Below are positions 62,871 to 64,000 of a DNA stretch of 64,000 nt, one piece after another. The stretch spans positions 32,463,059-32,527,058 of the forward strand of contig NC_066313.1 of assembly GCF_022539315.1 (NCBI RefSeq). The letters run 5' to 3'. The translations under genes were made by a program, and so were the position numbers. Each line of letters opens with the position of its first letter. The first letter of the stretch is position 1. A model generated the notes under the pieces. The model was not told the DNA's origin. It was given only the letters and a program-made list of their open reading frames with translations, and did no database searches. The DNA comes from Serinus canaria. Its lineage: Eukaryota > Chordata > Aves > Passeriformes > Fringillidae.

Positions 62871-64000
62871 TTTTCTGTGAAATACCCAGCTGAAACCTTC
62901 TGTTCAAACTGCTTCTGTAGCAGTTGTAGGTGAAAAGGTGCTACATGCCTTGGTTGAATTTGTCTCCTATTAATTACTTACAACATCCCATGACAAGTAC
63001 AGTATTTATTGCATATTGGTACCTGTTTATACAACACCTGATTCAAAGGGTTGTGTTCTGTTGTTGGGAGCTGTAGTTGCTGCAGGCATAAAAATACCCA
63101 GCACTATTGATTATAATGATCATATTAATGTTTCTGGAGTTCTTGGGGAAGAATAGGGAATATATTTTTCATCCCACTTGATATTCCCTTCTTAATTAAA
63201 ACATTTATTAATGTCTAGGTTTGGGTGCTAACTTTTAATGAGCACACTGTAACTAAAAATCCCTCATAAATATGTAAAGCACGTTGGGTTACTCCAAATG
63301 TGTCTAGAAGTATAAAAATCATATTTTTTTAATGGCAGTACTAAAATATAATGTGCTTAAAAATCTGTTTATATGAAAAATATGCAGAAACTAATAAACC
63401 ATCCAAAGCATTATGATTTCTGAAATTTAGGCCTGTCATCTATGAAGACACCAATTCCATGAAATTGTGATATGATGTCTACGTTATCACAAACTACAGG
63501 TGTATCACTCATTCTAATAAAATTATTGAAAATACATTAAAAATAAGAATAAAATATCCTGAAAAATATGCCAGTGCATGTATTTCCCATATATCAAACT
63601 TCTGTATTTCAATGTGAAAGTGTATTTTACCATAGTTGTAAGTAGGTCACTCTTTTTTTTTTTTTTTCCCCAGAATTCATAGAATTTGCATTTCATGTAG
63701 TGTCAGTAAGAGAATCATTCCTATCTGGAGGTTGTAATCAAGAGAAATCATTCCTGAGAGGTGTAAAAACATTTGAGATTTCATATTTATTAAACTGATG
63801 CATCTTTACATCTCTCGTTTTATTAACAACTTTACACAGGGATGGAGCATGTGAATTTCTGTGGTATTTTTAGTGACTGTAATGATCTTGGATAAAACCT
63901 GCCCTACAGTGCCATCATTGTTATATATAATTCATCTGATAATCCTTTATCTGGCAGTGAAAAAGAAAAAGCCTTTAAAAGATTGCATAAGCATTTCAAC
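62871..64000. other. AT-rich DNA to right edge, no gene seen
   Basis: Unique-looking sequence with T15 at 63653-63667 and no recognisable exon or repeat. Confidence 0.5.

Overview
The window is non-coding DNA from a bird, most likely a songbird (passerine). The recognisable repeats are pieces of CR1 LINEs, several ending in the avian CR1 tail ATTCTGTGATTCTGTG or a variant of it. There is one avian-type endogenous-retrovirus solo LTR, and one short SINE-like insertion with a tRNA-like head and a CR1-type tail, the plan of the passerine TguSINE1 family. All family assignments are from memory of these sequences, not from a search.

No protein-coding exon of a host gene, rRNA, functional tRNA, known microRNA or CRISPR array could be recognised on either strand. 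The open frames present are short. The longest, 157 codons, is compatible with chance in AT-rich DNA of this size, and frames that resemble known proteins belong to CR1 ORF2 remnants. The window is therefore either intergenic (a gene desert) or part of a very large intron. The sequence alone cannot separate these.

Layout: a truncated CR1 (minus) touches the left edge (1-780). Then about 8.4 kb of apparently unique DNA ends in a pair of overlapping perfect palindromes (9201-9232) and a hexanucleotide microsatellite (9654-9770). Two minus-strand CR1 tails follow (10280-10535, 11127-11258). From 11.3 to 37.4 kb is mostly unique AT-rich DNA with homopolymer runs, a 38-bp tandem duplication (26986-27061), two back-to-back perfect hairpins (28006-28083) and a 21-bp perfect tandem duplication (35070-35111). 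CR1 pieces lie at 37405-37875 (minus), 39190-39345 (plus) and 48376-48768 (plus). Between them sits the most curious object, a 38-base T run at 44722-44759. On the minus strand it reads as a poly(A) tail preceded by an ATTAAA signal and a broken reading frame, which suggests a processed retrocopy of unknown parent. The right end is richest in mobile DNA: a minus-strand solo LTR (59230-59810), the SINE-like copy (60129-60270), a small GTAGGATAC/hairpin cluster (61677-61751) and a CR1 in which an ORF1-like piece abuts the ORF2 C-terminus (about 61948-62870).

No genes act together here. The content is a record of retroposition and of local duplication and inversion events. I found no convincing new biological system. 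The items best worth checking are the putative retrocopy and the hairpin pair.
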